Positions 1 through 6,662 of a stretch of DNA of 18,668 nucleotides are shown here, piece by piece. Source of the DNA: Nitrospira sp. (GTDB lineage: Bacteria > Nitrospirota > Nitrospiria > Nitrospirales > Nitrospiraceae); assembly GCA_025361385.1 (NCBI GenBank), contig JANYAJ010000319.1, positions 1-18,668 of the forward strand, in the 5' to 3' direction. The position numbers were made by a program, and so were the translations under genes. Numbering within the stretch: position 1 is the stretch's first letter; every line of letters starts with the position of its first letter. The notes under the pieces were generated by a model. The model saw only the letters and a list, made by a program, of their open reading frames with translations, did no database searches and was not told where the DNA came from.

Positions 1-133
1 TGATCCGAAACCGGATACCGGGGAAACGGCCGTCCAGAGCTGTGAGCGCCTCTGCGAGGGTGGAGCCAGTCAGCTCCATCCTCGCCTGCTGCGACGTGTA
101 GGATCGCAATGCGCTGGGGATATGTATCGTCAT
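1..133 (-). CDS. MoaD/ThiS-family sulphur-carrier-like protein, N-terminal part (cut by window edge)
   Basis: Reading the minus strand from the ATG at 133 gives 44 codons that stay open to the window edge, beginning MTIHIPSALRSYTS and continuing through a segment ending RFPGIRFRI. The short first strand (IHIPSALR), the serine/threonine-rich turn and the STLAEALTALDGRFPG helix are the pattern of MoaD/ThiS ubiquitin-like sulphur carriers, which take a thiocarboxylate on a C-terminal Gly-Gly for molybdopterin, thiamin or other sulphur transfer. The C-terminal half, including any Gly-Gly, is outside the window, so activity cannot be judged. The start ATG overlaps the stop of the upstream propeller gene as ATGA, and there is no separate Shine-Dalgarno, so translation is probably coupled. 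Family assignment rests on 44 residues and is moderately secure. Confidence 0.7.
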   Translation of the reverse strand, partial: MTIHIPSALRSYTSQQARMELTGSTLAEALTALDGRFPGIRFRI

Positions 134-1287
134 CGTCCGAGTGCGACCGCTTCAACCGAATAGATTTCAGGCAGATGTCTGGCCATGCAGGTCCAGGTTG
201 CTCCTTCATTCCGGCTGGCCCAGATCTCGCCGCTGGTGGTGCCGAGATAGAGCCCGACGGGGTCATGTGCATCGCGGCTCATCGCCTGACGCTTCACGGT
301 CCACCAGGCGTTTGACTTCGGGAAGCCTTTGTCTTGACGCGTCCAACTCTTGCCGGCGTTCTTGGTTGCAAACGCGGCAGGCTTGCCGCCGGGACTCACG
401 CGCGGCCAGACCGTCGAGCCGTCCATGGGAAAGACCCAGGCTTGGTCCGCATTGCGCGGATGCAGGACCATGGGAAATCCGATATCGCCGATTGTCTTGG
501 GCATGTTCTTGCCGATTCGTACCCAGGTATTCGAGGGCCGGTCGAGGCGATAGATGCCGCAGTGGTTTTGCTGATAGAGCCGGTCAGGATTGCTAGGACA
601 GAGCCGGACGCAATGGGGATCGTGGAAGGTGACGACGGCGGGATCGAACCCCTCCACGATGTCGAGTCCCTGCACCAGAGGCACGAAGGTCTTGCCGCCA
701 TCGACAGATTCATGCACGCCTCCGCCGGACATGGCGAAGTAGAGATGTTTGGGATCGCGCGGGTCCACGAGGATCGAGTGCAGCTTCGGGCCGTCCGGCG
801 TGCCGTCTTGCACCGTGCCCATCCACTCGCGGTATTGCGGATCGTCGTTGATAGAGGAAAACGGCTTCCACGTGACCCCTCCGTCATCGGAACGGAAGAG
901 GCCCTGCGGCGAGGTGCCTGCGTACCAGGCGTTCGGTTCGTTTGCATGACAGGGCGTCAGCCAAAAGGTGTGACCCACCGATCGGCCCTTCTCGCTTTCG
1001 GGAAGTTTAGGAAAGGTCGGCGGGGCCGGCGATTCCTTCCAGGTTTTCCCGGCATTGGTGGAACGATAGAGCGTCGGTCCCAGATGCCCGGTACTGGCCG
1101 CCATCAATATCGTGCGGCGGTCCCGCGGATCGCACACGACGTGATGGATGATGTGGCCGAGGAAGATCGGAGCCGAGAGTTTCCATGTCCGCCTCGTCCG
1201 ATCGCTCTTCAGTGTGAATGCGCCTTTTCTGGTGCCGATCAACAAGGTGACGGCCCCGCTACTGGCTGGTGCGGTCGACAGTTTCAT
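130..1287 (-). CDS. BNR/Asp-box beta-propeller protein (sialidase-like fold, WD40/YVTN/BNR-like)
   Basis: Predicted 385-aa protein without a signal peptide, so probably cytoplasmic. It carries repeated Asp-box-like motifs (NAGKTWKE, DGGVTWKPF, DGGKTFVPL, NAGKSWTRQ, NEGATWTCM), each in the S/T-x-D/N-x-G-x-T/S-W/F pattern of BNR propellers such as sialidases, photosystem assembly factor YCF48 and VPS10 domains. No catalytic sialidase set (Arg triad, Tyr/Glu pair) can be assigned, so a binding or scaffold role is as likely as a glycosidase. The start is ATG 1287, not the longer open frame to 1407, because GGAGG lies at 1294-1298 just upstream and the extra N-terminal residues would overlap the preceding lipoprotein gene. 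It follows that gene by about 20 nt and overlaps the MoaD/ThiS-like gene by ATGA. Confidence 0.85.
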   Translation of the reverse strand: MKLSTAPASSGAVTLLIGTRKGAFTLKSDRTRRTWKLSAPIFLGHIIHHVVCDPRDRRTILMAASTGHLGPTLYRSTNAGKTWKESPAPPTFPKLPESEKGRSVGHTFWLTPCHANEPNAWYAGTSPQGLFRSDDGGVTWKPFSSINDDPQYREWMGTVQDGTPDGPKLHSILVDPRDPKHLYFAMSGGGVHESVDGGKTFVPLVQGLDIVEGFDPAVVTFHDPHCVRLCPSNPDRLYQQNHCGIYRLDRPSNTWVRIGKNMPKTIGDIGFPMVLHPRNADQAWVFPMDGSTVWPRVSPGGKPAAFATKNAGKSWTRQDKGFPKSNAWWTVKRQAMSRDAHDPVGLYLGTTSGEIWASRNEGATWTCMARHLPEIYSVEAVALGR

Positions 1288-1307
1288 TACCGGCCTCCGA
1301 TGTGGGA

Positions 1308-1742
1308 TTACTTCAAAGTTTGCAATGTTTCCCGCAATTCTTTCAGTTCGGTGATCAGGAGGTCCAGATGTTGGTCGCGCTGCGGTTGTTCGTCTTTGAA
1401 CTTCCACAGCCGACCAAAGACCGCCCCGAGTTCTTTCTTGTGCGTCTTGGCCAGGTCATACGCCGGCGTCTTAGCTTGGGCGTCGGTGACTCCACAGAAC
1501 GAATCCATCAAGGCATGTAGTTGGTTGTGGAGGTCATCGAAGGCAGTATCGACGCCTTTGCCGCCTTTGGCTTTCGCCGCCGTGGCTTCCATCATATTCG
1601 TCAGATTGATCATCGTCTCCACGCCGCTGGCGCCTTTGGCCTGCGTCGCATAGTCGCCCGCACGAGGATAAAACAAATAGCTGCAGCCACTGAGCCCGGT
1701 CAGCATCAGGACCAATGCCAACATGCCAATTGTCCGTTGCAT
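1308..1742 (-). CDS. Small lipoprotein, unknown function
   Basis: 144-aa protein with a typical lipoprotein signal: MQRT start, hydrophobic stretch at residues 5-17 and lipobox LSGC with Cys20 as the lipidated residue. The mature part is mainly predicted alpha-helical, with many Lys/Glu/Gln/Leu heptad-like segments near the C-terminus (LDLLITELKELRETLQTLK), suggesting a helical bundle or coiled coil at the membrane face of the periplasm. I do not recognise a named family. AAGGAGG sits 6 nt upstream of the ATG. It is separated from the upstream DUF1579 gene by about 70 nt and followed after about 20 nt by the propeller gene, so it is probably in the same transcript. Confidence 0.85.
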   Translation of the reverse strand: MQRTIGMLALVLMLTGLSGCSYLFYPRAGDYATQAKGASGVETMINLTNMMEATAAKAKGGKGVDTAFDDLHNQLHALMDSFCGVTDAQAKTPAYDLAKTHKKELGAVFGRLWKFKDEQPQRDQHLDLLITELKELRETLQTLK

Positions 1743-1815
1743 AAGAAGCCTCCTTAGGTAAACGTGTAAGGTCTCTAGTCAAGCATGTCGGTCTATCCAG
1801 GTCAATGCCGCGGGA

Positions 1816-2418
1816 TCACGATTTCCTGGTATAGACGATCTCGAGGAACTTCATTTCCTTGCCACCATGGCCGTGCGTCCCGTACATCTCGAACGTCTGG
1901 TTGTTGGCGTCCTTGATCGTCCAGACCGCGCGATGGGACATCTTGCCGCCGCCCGGCTCAGGGTGCGATCCTTTCAACGTGATGGTCTTGCCGTCGGCGC
2001 TGGCCGTGCCCTCCATGAAGAAGATCCCGGTTCCCATGGTGTCGATCCAGGCGGTGACGTATTTCTTGGTCACGTTGTCGTATCCGTCGATCCCGATACC
2101 GGAGAAGGGCAGTCCCATCATCTGTGCGTTGTATTCCTGGTAGAGGAATCGTCCATCCAGCAGCATCTTGGTTTCCGCGGTCCCAGTGGATTCCATCGGT
2201 GGCTTGCCCGGTTCCATCCATTCTTTGGTCTGCGTCGTCCAGCTTCCGGCTAGGGTGGCAAACAGTTTATGGGGTTCGCCGGGCTGGGCCAGCTTCTTCC
2301 AGAGCTCCATCATCGCTTGCGGATCCGTCGGCTTCTCGTGTTTCTTCTCTTTGGCGAGGGCCGGTGAGACAGTCAGCATGGTGCATAATGTAATGGCTGC
2401 GAAAGTTGTCAAACGCAT
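1816..2418 (-). CDS. Secreted DUF1579-family protein
   Basis: 200-aa protein with a Sec signal peptide (hydrophobic core at residues 5-19, cleavage likely after SPALA, residue 22). The mature part has the DUF1579 pattern: an N-terminal helix (PQAMMELWKKLAQPGEPHKLFATLAGSWTT, in part), then antiparallel strands with the motifs LLDGRFLYQEY, GIGIDGYDN and KKYVTAWIDTMGTGIF, and a C-terminal strand EMKFLEIVYTR. The family is a lipocalin-like barrel of unknown function that in many genomes is linked to stress or DGPF/YciI clusters. AAGGAGG lies just before the ATG, and the gene follows the SRPBCC gene with a 15-nt gap, so the two are almost certainly cotranscribed. Confidence 0.85.
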   Translation of the reverse strand: MRLTTFAAITLCTMLTVSPALAKEKKHEKPTDPQAMMELWKKLAQPGEPHKLFATLAGSWTTQTKEWMEPGKPPMESTGTAETKMLLDGRFLYQEYNAQMMGLPFSGIGIDGYDNVTKKYVTAWIDTMGTGIFFMEGTASADGKTITLKGSHPEPGGGKMSHRAVWTIKDANNQTFEMYGTHGHGGKEMKFLEIVYTRKS

Positions 2419-2433
2419 GGCGGCCTCCTTGGT

Positions 2434-2961
2434 TTATTTCTCAGCCAATTGTTTCAGATTGGCCAAGCCGGTTTCAAAGTCTTTTCCGACCATCTTGTCC
2501 ATACCCATCAGCAGATCCATGACCTTCATGATGAAGGGCTGCGGGCCATGCATGGTCCAGGTCACGTTTGTCGCAGACTCACTGCCTTCAATGGTGAACT
2601 CCGCTTGGTTGTGGGCTTCGAATGGCTTGAGAAAGTCCAGCTTGATGGCGACGTGTGAGGAGGAGACGGCATTGACGATTTCCATGCGTCCCGTCCCGAC
2701 ATCGTTATTGCCGTCCCATTCGAGGATAGCGCCTCTCCCGAGTAGTGCGCCGCTGTAGGTCTTCTTCATTGCGGGGTCCATCTTTTCCCAAGGCGACCAG
2801 GAGGCCCACTGATGCAGATCTTGGATGAGTCCGAAGACTTTCTCCGGCGGAGCCGCGATGGCTGCCGTCCGTTGAACCCGGAACGTATCGGGCTTGGTCT
2901 CAGCGTACATGAGAACGGCTGAGATGAGGATCACGGCGAGGATGACGATGTTCTTCTGCAT
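2434..2961 (-). CDS. SRPBCC (polyketide cyclase/START-like) protein with N-terminal membrane segment
   Basis: 175-aa protein. Residues 4-19 form one hydrophobic segment (signal anchor or signal peptide). From residue 28 the START/SRPBCC helix-grip fold follows: VQRTAAIAAPPEKVFGLIQD, then the signature DLHQWASWSPWEKMDP (W.sW.pw), a GRGAILEWDGN strand, GTGRMEIV, and a long C-terminal helix (FETGLANLKQLAE). Such proteins bind hydrophobic ligands; this subtype is annotated as polyketide cyclase or an AHSA1-like protein, with no proven reaction. A strong Shine-Dalgarno (AGGAGGGAGG) overlaps the stop of the YciI gene just upstream, only 9 nt away, which implies translational coupling. Confidence 0.85.
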   Translation of the reverse strand: MQKNIVILAVILISAVLMYAETKPDTFRVQRTAAIAAPPEKVFGLIQDLHQWASWSPWEKMDPAMKKTYSGALLGRGAILEWDGNNDVGTGRMEIVNAVSSSHVAIKLDFLKPFEAHNQAEFTIEGSESATNVTWTMHGPQPFIMKVMDLLMGMDKMVGKDFETGLANLKQLAEK

Positions 2962-2970
2962 GCCTCCCTC

Positions 2971-3402
2971 CTACTTGTTGTGCGCTGCTTGTGCCCGGAC
3001 CCGCTCTTCTTGTTTCCTCAGCTCAGGTGTAAATTCGGCGCCAAAGTCTTCTGGCGAGAAGACTTGGCGAATCTCGATCTCGCCTTCTTTGCCGTCGCCG
3101 GCCGGACTCGGGCAGCGTTTCACCCACGCGATCGCCTCGTCCTTCGATTTGACTTGCCACAGCCAGTAGCCGGCGATGAGCTCTTTCGTCTCGGCAAAGG
3201 GACCGTCGATGAGCGTGCGCGTAGTTCCGGAAAATGTGACACGCGTGCCTTTCGAGCTCGGGTGAAGCCCCTCTCCAGCTAGAAGTATCCCGGCCTTCAC
3301 CAACTCCTCGTTGTACTTGCCCATTTCGGTCAACAGCTGCTCGCTCGGCATTGCACCCGCTTCCGAATCCTTCGTGGCTTTGACAAGAATCATGAATCGC
3401 AT
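2971..3402 (-). CDS. DGPF/YciI-family protein (copy 1, most divergent)
   Basis: 143-aa protein. The YciI/DGPF dimeric alpha-beta barrel domain is at residues 1-115: MRFMILVKATKDSE strand, a helix with KYNEELVKAGILL, the strand-turn GEGLHPSSKGTRV, and the signature LIDGPFAETKELIAGYWLWQV with Asp-Gly-Pro-Phe, then KSKDEAIAWVKRCP. A longer C-terminal tail (FGAEFTPELRKQEERVRAQ) is typical of the DGPF proteins encoded beside ECF42 sigma factors. Family members are distantly related to EthD and muconolactone-isomerase-like enzymes, with no settled substrate. Start supported by AAGGAGA 7 nt upstream. Copies 2 and 3 lie further upstream in the same set. Confidence 0.9.
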   Translation of the reverse strand: MRFMILVKATKDSEAGAMPSEQLLTEMGKYNEELVKAGILLAGEGLHPSSKGTRVTFSGTTRTLIDGPFAETKELIAGYWLWQVKSKDEAIAWVKRCPSPAGDGKEGEIEIRQVFSPEDFGAEFTPELRKQEERVRAQAAHNK

Positions 3403-3450
3403 GGTGGTGTCTCCTTCCGCACAGTGGCTCGAGCGTATTTCCTGACCGGC

Positions 3451-3936
3451 TTATGTCCCATCATAGGCTCGCTTGATTGTCTTGATATCGGGCTTGGTCA
3501 TTTGCAGGATGGCCTGCATCACCCTTTCGGACTTAATGGGATCCTTGTCCCGCAACATCTTGTCCCATTCAGGCACCACGATCTGCCAGGATAGACCATA
3601 TTTATCTTTGAGCCAGCCACAAGGGCCTTCTTCACCGCCTTCGGAAAGCTTGCGCCACATCTCGTCGATTTCCGCCTGTGTGTGGCATTTCACCATGAAC
3701 GAGACCGCCTCGGTAAACTTGAAGAGCGGTCCGCCGTTGAGGGCGATGAACTCCTCCCCGTCGATTTCGAATGTGACGGTCATGACCGAGCCCTTCGGTC
3801 TTCCTGAGACTGCTGCGCCGGCTTCTCCATAGTAGGTTGTATGCCGGAGCTTCGAATGCTTGAAGATCGAGACATAAAACTTCGCTGCCTCTTCGGCGTT
3901 ATCGTTGAACCACAAACAGGTGGTGATCTTCTGCAT
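3451..3936 (-). CDS. PhnB-like VOC protein (glyoxalase/3-demethylubiquinone-9 methyltransferase fold)
   Basis: 161-aa protein of the PhnB-type vicinal-oxygen-chelate superfamily: KITTCLWFNDNAEEAAKFY at the N-terminus, a GSVMTVTFEIDGEEFIALNGGP core, FTEAVSFMVKCHTQAEIDEMW, GWLKDKYGLSWQIVVPEW, and a C-terminal helix (RVMQAILQMTKPDIKTIKRAY). These proteins form beta-alpha-beta-beta-beta dimers related to glyoxalase and fosfomycin-resistance folds. The database name '3-demethylubiquinone methyltransferase' is historical, and methyltransferase activity should not be assumed. The Shine-Dalgarno GAGAGGAA precedes the ATG. PhnB-type VOC genes commonly accompany DGPF/ECF sigma clusters. Gaps of about 60 nt upstream and 48 nt downstream are compatible with one transcript. 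Confidence 0.88.
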   Translation of the reverse strand: MQKITTCLWFNDNAEEAAKFYVSIFKHSKLRHTTYYGEAGAAVSGRPKGSVMTVTFEIDGEEFIALNGGPLFKFTEAVSFMVKCHTQAEIDEMWRKLSEGGEEGPCGWLKDKYGLSWQIVVPEWDKMLRDKDPIKSERVMQAILQMTKPDIKTIKRAYDGT

Positions 3937-3990
3937 GCGGTGTTCCTCTCTTACATCAAGTCGAGTCGTTTCTCGCAGGAAGTTGCTTTA

Positions 3991-4008
3991 ACTCAGCACT
4001 CAGCACTT
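3991..4008 (+). repeat. CTCAGCACT direct repeat (two and a bit units) at the end of a YciI gene
   Basis: ACTCAGCACTCAGCACTT is two head-to-tail copies of a CTCAGCA unit followed by CT. The same motif recurs in the MFS gene at 14309-14354. Here it forms the 3' end of YciI copy 2, which is on the opposite strand, and the adjoining non-coding spacer. Confidence 0.7.
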
Positions 4009-4374
4009 TTCCACTTCAGGTAGTCCCGTGATCTCAATCAATGGCCGCACTTCAACGGTTCCGATCCGAGCGCCTGGTACCCGAGAAGCGATGCTGACGG
4101 CCTCATTCAGATTCCTCGCAGTCACCAAAAAATAGCCTGCGATCTGCTCGCGCGTTTCGATGAAGGGGCCGTCGGTCACGAAGGGTTTGCCCTCGCGCAC
4201 TCTCACAATTACTGACGTGCCGGCCGGATGCAGCGGCGAGGCATGGACGTATTGTCCTGCGGCATGAAGCTGGTGCGTCAGCTCGATGGATTCGGCGAGC
4301 AGTGCCTGTCGCTCTTCCTGCTCGATCTTCTTGAACGCCTCTTCGTCATGATGCACGATCAATAAGAATTTCAT
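4000..4374 (-). CDS. DGPF/YciI-family protein (copy 2)
   Basis: 124-aa protein covering just the YciI domain: MKFLLIVHHDEEAF strand, a long helix to LHAAGQYVHASPLHPAGTSVIV, the signature VTDGPFIETREQIAGYFLV with DGPF, NLNEAVSIASRVPGARIGTVEVRP at the C-terminus. It is close to copy 3 in length, layout and wording (ASPLHP, DGPF-ET-EQ, GYFLV/GYLLI, GTVEVRPL/GSIEVRPL), so the two look like a tandem duplication. The gene ends inside an ACTCAGCACTCAGCACTT repeat (3991-4008 on the plus strand), which supplies the last Cys codon and the TGA. GGGAA lies upstream of the ATG. Confidence 0.9.
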   Translation of the reverse strand: MKFLLIVHHDEEAFKKIEQEERQALLAESIELTHQLHAAGQYVHASPLHPAGTSVIVRVREGKPFVTDGPFIETREQIAGYFLVTARNLNEAVSIASRVPGARIGTVEVRPLIEITGLPEVEKC

Positions 4375-4410
4375 GGCATGATTCCCGAGATGATCGCGAT
4401 CGCTTGCGGA

Positions 4411-4767
4411 TTACGCACAGCCGCCTTCTTTCAGCGGCCGCACCTCGATGCTCCCGTACTGGGCTCCGGGAAACTTCGAGGCGATCCGTATGGCGTCGTT
4501 CAGGTCTCTGACATCGATCAGAAGGTAGCCGCCCAGCTGTTCCTTCGTTTCGGCAAAGGGCCCATCGGTCGTGGAGACTTTTCCGCTTCGCACCCGCACC
4601 GTCGTCGCGGTCTCCACCGGGTGGAGCGGCGAGGCCGCGATGAACTGGCCGTTTTTTTGCAGCTCGTCGCAGTAGGCCATGGATTCATTCGAGAGCGTGA
4701 CCCGCTCGTTTTGTGGCATGGCGTGGAGTATTTTCTCCTCAAGGTAGACTAAGCAAAGGTATTTCAT
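4411..4767 (-). CDS. DGPF/YciI-family protein (copy 3)
   Basis: 118-aa YciI/DGPF protein: MKYLCLVYLEEKIL strand, a helix with YCDELQKNGQFI, ASPLHPVETATTVRV, the signature TTDGPFAETKEQLGGYLLI, DLNDAIRIASKFPGAQYGSIEVRPL. The open frame extends to 4887, but the real start is ATG 4767: AGGAG lies 6 nt upstream, and the extra 40 residues overlap the VOC gene and look nothing like the family. It lies about 50 nt after the VOC gene and about 36 nt before copy 2, and no promoter-like motif is seen in either gap, so it is probably read from the candidate ECF promoter near 5272-5297. Confidence 0.9.
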   Translation of the reverse strand: MKYLCLVYLEEKILHAMPQNERVTLSNESMAYCDELQKNGQFIAASPLHPVETATTVRVRSGKVSTTDGPFAETKEQLGGYLLIDVRDLNDAIRIASKFPGAQYGSIEVRPLKEGGCA

Positions 4768-4819
4768 GGCCTGCTCCTGATGAATGGTGTGGCGAATCCA
4801 TCCTTCGGCTGTGAATGCA

Positions 4820-5230
4820 TCACGCAGCTTGCTCGTTCGGCTCCCAGAGTGCGAAGACGTTCTGCTCCGTGTCCTCGCAGATCGCAAAGTAACCCATGTG
4901 CGGCACGCTAGTTTTTGGTTTGCAGACTATTCCTCCCAGCTTCTGAACTTTGGCCAGGGCCTTGTCGACCGATAGGACCGTCACATAGACCGTGATGGAA
5001 TGCCCGGGATGCATCCGGGGCAAGAGCCCACCGTCCGGAGAGGCATCCTTTCCGCCGGTGTCGATGTGCCAGTAGTCGGCGATGGCCGCGGGCAACTTCG
5101 CGAACTTCCAACCGAATAACGACGTATAGAACTTCTTCGCCCGTTTCAGATCGTCTGCGGGAACGTCAAACCAACAGACACTTGCTGCTTGTAGTGGTTG
5201 TTTCACCTTTTTCTTTGCCGGTTTTGCCAT
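4820..5230 (-). CDS. VOC-family protein (glyoxalase/bleomycin-resistance fold)
   Basis: 136-aa single-domain VOC protein. After a Lys-rich start (MAKPAKKKVK), residues 17-41 read SVCWFDVPADDLKRAKKFYTSL plus FGW, the usual first beta-alpha unit; then YWHIDTGG, GGLLPRMHPGH, ITVYVTVLSVDKALAKVQKLGG and PKTSVPHMGYFAICEDTEQN with FALWEPNE. This matches the subgroup with a 'PKT..P.MGYFA...DTE.N.FglWE' ending that is widespread next to DGPF genes. No enzyme activity can be assigned; a metal site is possible but not confirmed. The start is ATG 5230 with GGAGG 5 nt upstream, rather than the longer frame to 5344. It is the first gene after the candidate ECF promoter. Confidence 0.88.
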   Translation of the reverse strand: MAKPAKKKVKQPLQAASVCWFDVPADDLKRAKKFYTSLFGWKFAKLPAAIADYWHIDTGGKDASPDGGLLPRMHPGHSITVYVTVLSVDKALAKVQKLGGIVCKPKTSVPHMGYFAICEDTEQNVFALWEPNEQAA

Positions 5231-5271
5231 GGCATCCTCCAAGATTAAGTAAGCTCTGTTGTCATGAGATA

Positions 5272-5297
5272 GTCGTTGGAAGATCTCAAAATCGACA
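5272..5297 (-). promoter_or_regulatory. Candidate ECF42-type promoter (TGTCGA-N16-CGAC)
   Basis: On the minus strand, TGTCGA (5297-5292) is followed by exactly 16 nt and then CGAC (5275-5272). This agrees with the consensus I recall for ECF42-dependent promoters (TGTCGA at -35, CGA[T/C] at -10). The predicted transcript start would fall near 5265, about 35 nt before ATG 5230 and upstream of its GGAGG, a normal leader length. It lies in the 110-nt gap between the sigma gene and the VOC/DGPF genes. TGTCGA alone is common in this GC-rich sequence, but the paired motif in an intergenic gap in the right orientation is not expected by chance at this site. Confidence 0.6.
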
Positions 5298-5340
5298 TCG
5301 GCCTGCCAGTTTCGAGACATTAATAATTGTTGCTGCTCGA

Positions 5341-6636
5341 TCAATGGTTTATGGATGAGAGCGATGGGTCATTAGCCGGCAAAGCCAGCAGTTCAGCCAA
5401 CCGTTTCCTCAAAAACCTCCGCTCCGGTTCCTGCTGTGTCAGGCTCAGGGCTCGCTGGTAAGAGGCGCGGGCCTCTTTCGTCCGTCCCAGTCGGCGACAG
5501 AGATCCGCTCGCGCGGCATGGGCCAAGTGATAGGTGTCCAGATCGCCTCTCTTCAAAATGGCATCGACCAACTCCAGACCGGCGAGGGGACCATCGCGCA
5601 TGGCCACGGCGACCGCGCGGTTGAGTTTGATGACCGGGGAGGGGTCGGCTTGGAGTAAGAGGCTGTAGAGCTCGACGATCTGCTTCCAATCCGTCGCGGC
5701 GGCGGTCGGGACTTGCGCATGTGCGGCGGCGATCGCAGCTTGAACCGTATAGGCTCCGACGTGGCCTATCGAGAAGGCCTGCTGTACGAGCGCAACGCCC
5801 TCTGCAATCTGCTCACGGTTCCAGAGTGAGCGGTCCTGATCTTCCAGGAGAATCAGCTCGCCGGCTGCTGAGGCGCGCGCGGCCCGCCGTGAGTCTTGTA
5901 AGAGCATCAGCCCCAGCAGTCCCAGCACCTCTGCTTGCGGGATCAGTGCGATCAGCACTCGCGCCAGGCGAACCGCCTCTCCACAGAGATCATGCCGGGT
6001 GACTGTTTCACCGAAGGAGGCCGAGTATCCTTCGTTGAAGACGAGGTAGACCACGCGGAGCACGGCGTCCCATCGATCCGGCAGTTCTTTCTCGGGTGGG
6101 ACTTCATAGGGAATGCGCGCGTCGCGGATCTTGGCCTTGGCCCGCACGATTCGCTGCGCGATGGTGGCCGGTTTTGTCAGGAATGCCCGCGCGATCTCTT
6201 CAGTCGTGAGACCGCAGACTTCGCGCAGAGTCATGGCGACCTGGGCTTCAGGCGCGAGGGCGGGATGGCAGCAAGTGAAGATCAATCGGAGCCGGTCATC
6301 CTGGAGGTGTTCGTCCTCCTGCTGTTCGGTCTCAATGGTGGTTGTGGGTTCCGTTTCCTTCGCCAACTCTGCCACAGACGCATCATGCCGGGCGCGACGG
6401 CGCATCCCGTCGATGGCTTTGAAGCGGCCGGTCGAAACGAGCCAGGCGCGTGGATTGGCCGGCACACCCTCTCGCGACCATTGTTCGAGCGCCACCGCAA
6501 AGGCTTCGTGCAAGGCCTCTTCGGCGGCGTCGAAGTCGCCAAGCAGACGGATCAACGTCGCGAGCACCTGTCGCGACTCAGCGCGGTAGATTGCCTCCAC
6601 CGCCACACGCGCCCGATTGGATGCCTCATCGCTCAT
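5341..6636 (-). CDS. ECF42-type RNA polymerase sigma factor with long C-terminal TPR-like extension (DUF6596)
   Basis: 431-aa protein. Sigma region 2 is at about residues 14-85 (AIYRAESRQVLATLIRLLGD, AAEEALHEAFAVALEQW, PRAWLVSTGRFKAIDGMRR); region 4 at about 112-172 (DDRLRLIFTCCHPAL, VAMTLREVCGLTTEEIARAF, IAQRIVRAKAKIRDA). From about 180 onward is the DUF6596-type extension with RVVYLVFNEGYSAS, LLGLMLLQDSRRAAR, LYSLLLQADPSPVIKLNRAVAV, and helical-hairpin repeats (HLAHAARADLCRRLGRTKEAR) of TPR character. This layout, about 250 residues beyond region 4, is that of the ECF42 group, which lacks a cognate anti-sigma factor and is linked to DGPF genes, as here. ATG 6636 has only a distant GGAGAG; the open frame upstream to 7062 is ruled out because it overlaps the TetR gene. 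The gene follows TetR by 26 nt. Confidence 0.92.
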   Translation of the reverse strand: MSDEASNRARVAVEAIYRAESRQVLATLIRLLGDFDAAEEALHEAFAVALEQWSREGVPANPRAWLVSTGRFKAIDGMRRRARHDASVAELAKETEPTTTIETEQQEDEHLQDDRLRLIFTCCHPALAPEAQVAMTLREVCGLTTEEIARAFLTKPATIAQRIVRAKAKIRDARIPYEVPPEKELPDRWDAVLRVVYLVFNEGYSASFGETVTRHDLCGEAVRLARVLIALIPQAEVLGLLGLMLLQDSRRAARASAAGELILLEDQDRSLWNREQIAEGVALVQQAFSIGHVGAYTVQAAIAAAHAQVPTAAATDWKQIVELYSLLLQADPSPVIKLNRAVAVAMRDGPLAGLELVDAILKRGDLDTYHLAHAARADLCRRLGRTKEARASYQRALSLTQQEPERRFLRKRLAELLALPANDPSLSSINH

Positions 6637-6662
6637 CGGTTGGGGTATCTCTCCAAGAAAAT

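Noticed and set aside
334..1653. 439-aa open frame on the plus strand
   Set aside because: It lies opposite the propeller and lipoprotein genes, which have clear motifs, starts and Shine-Dalgarno sites. It reflects GC-rich codon bias on the other strand.
1743..1815. TTGACT-N17-TACCTA as a promoter for the lipoprotein gene
   Set aside because: The -35 fits but the -10 keeps only two consensus bases, and the gene probably shares the upstream transcript.
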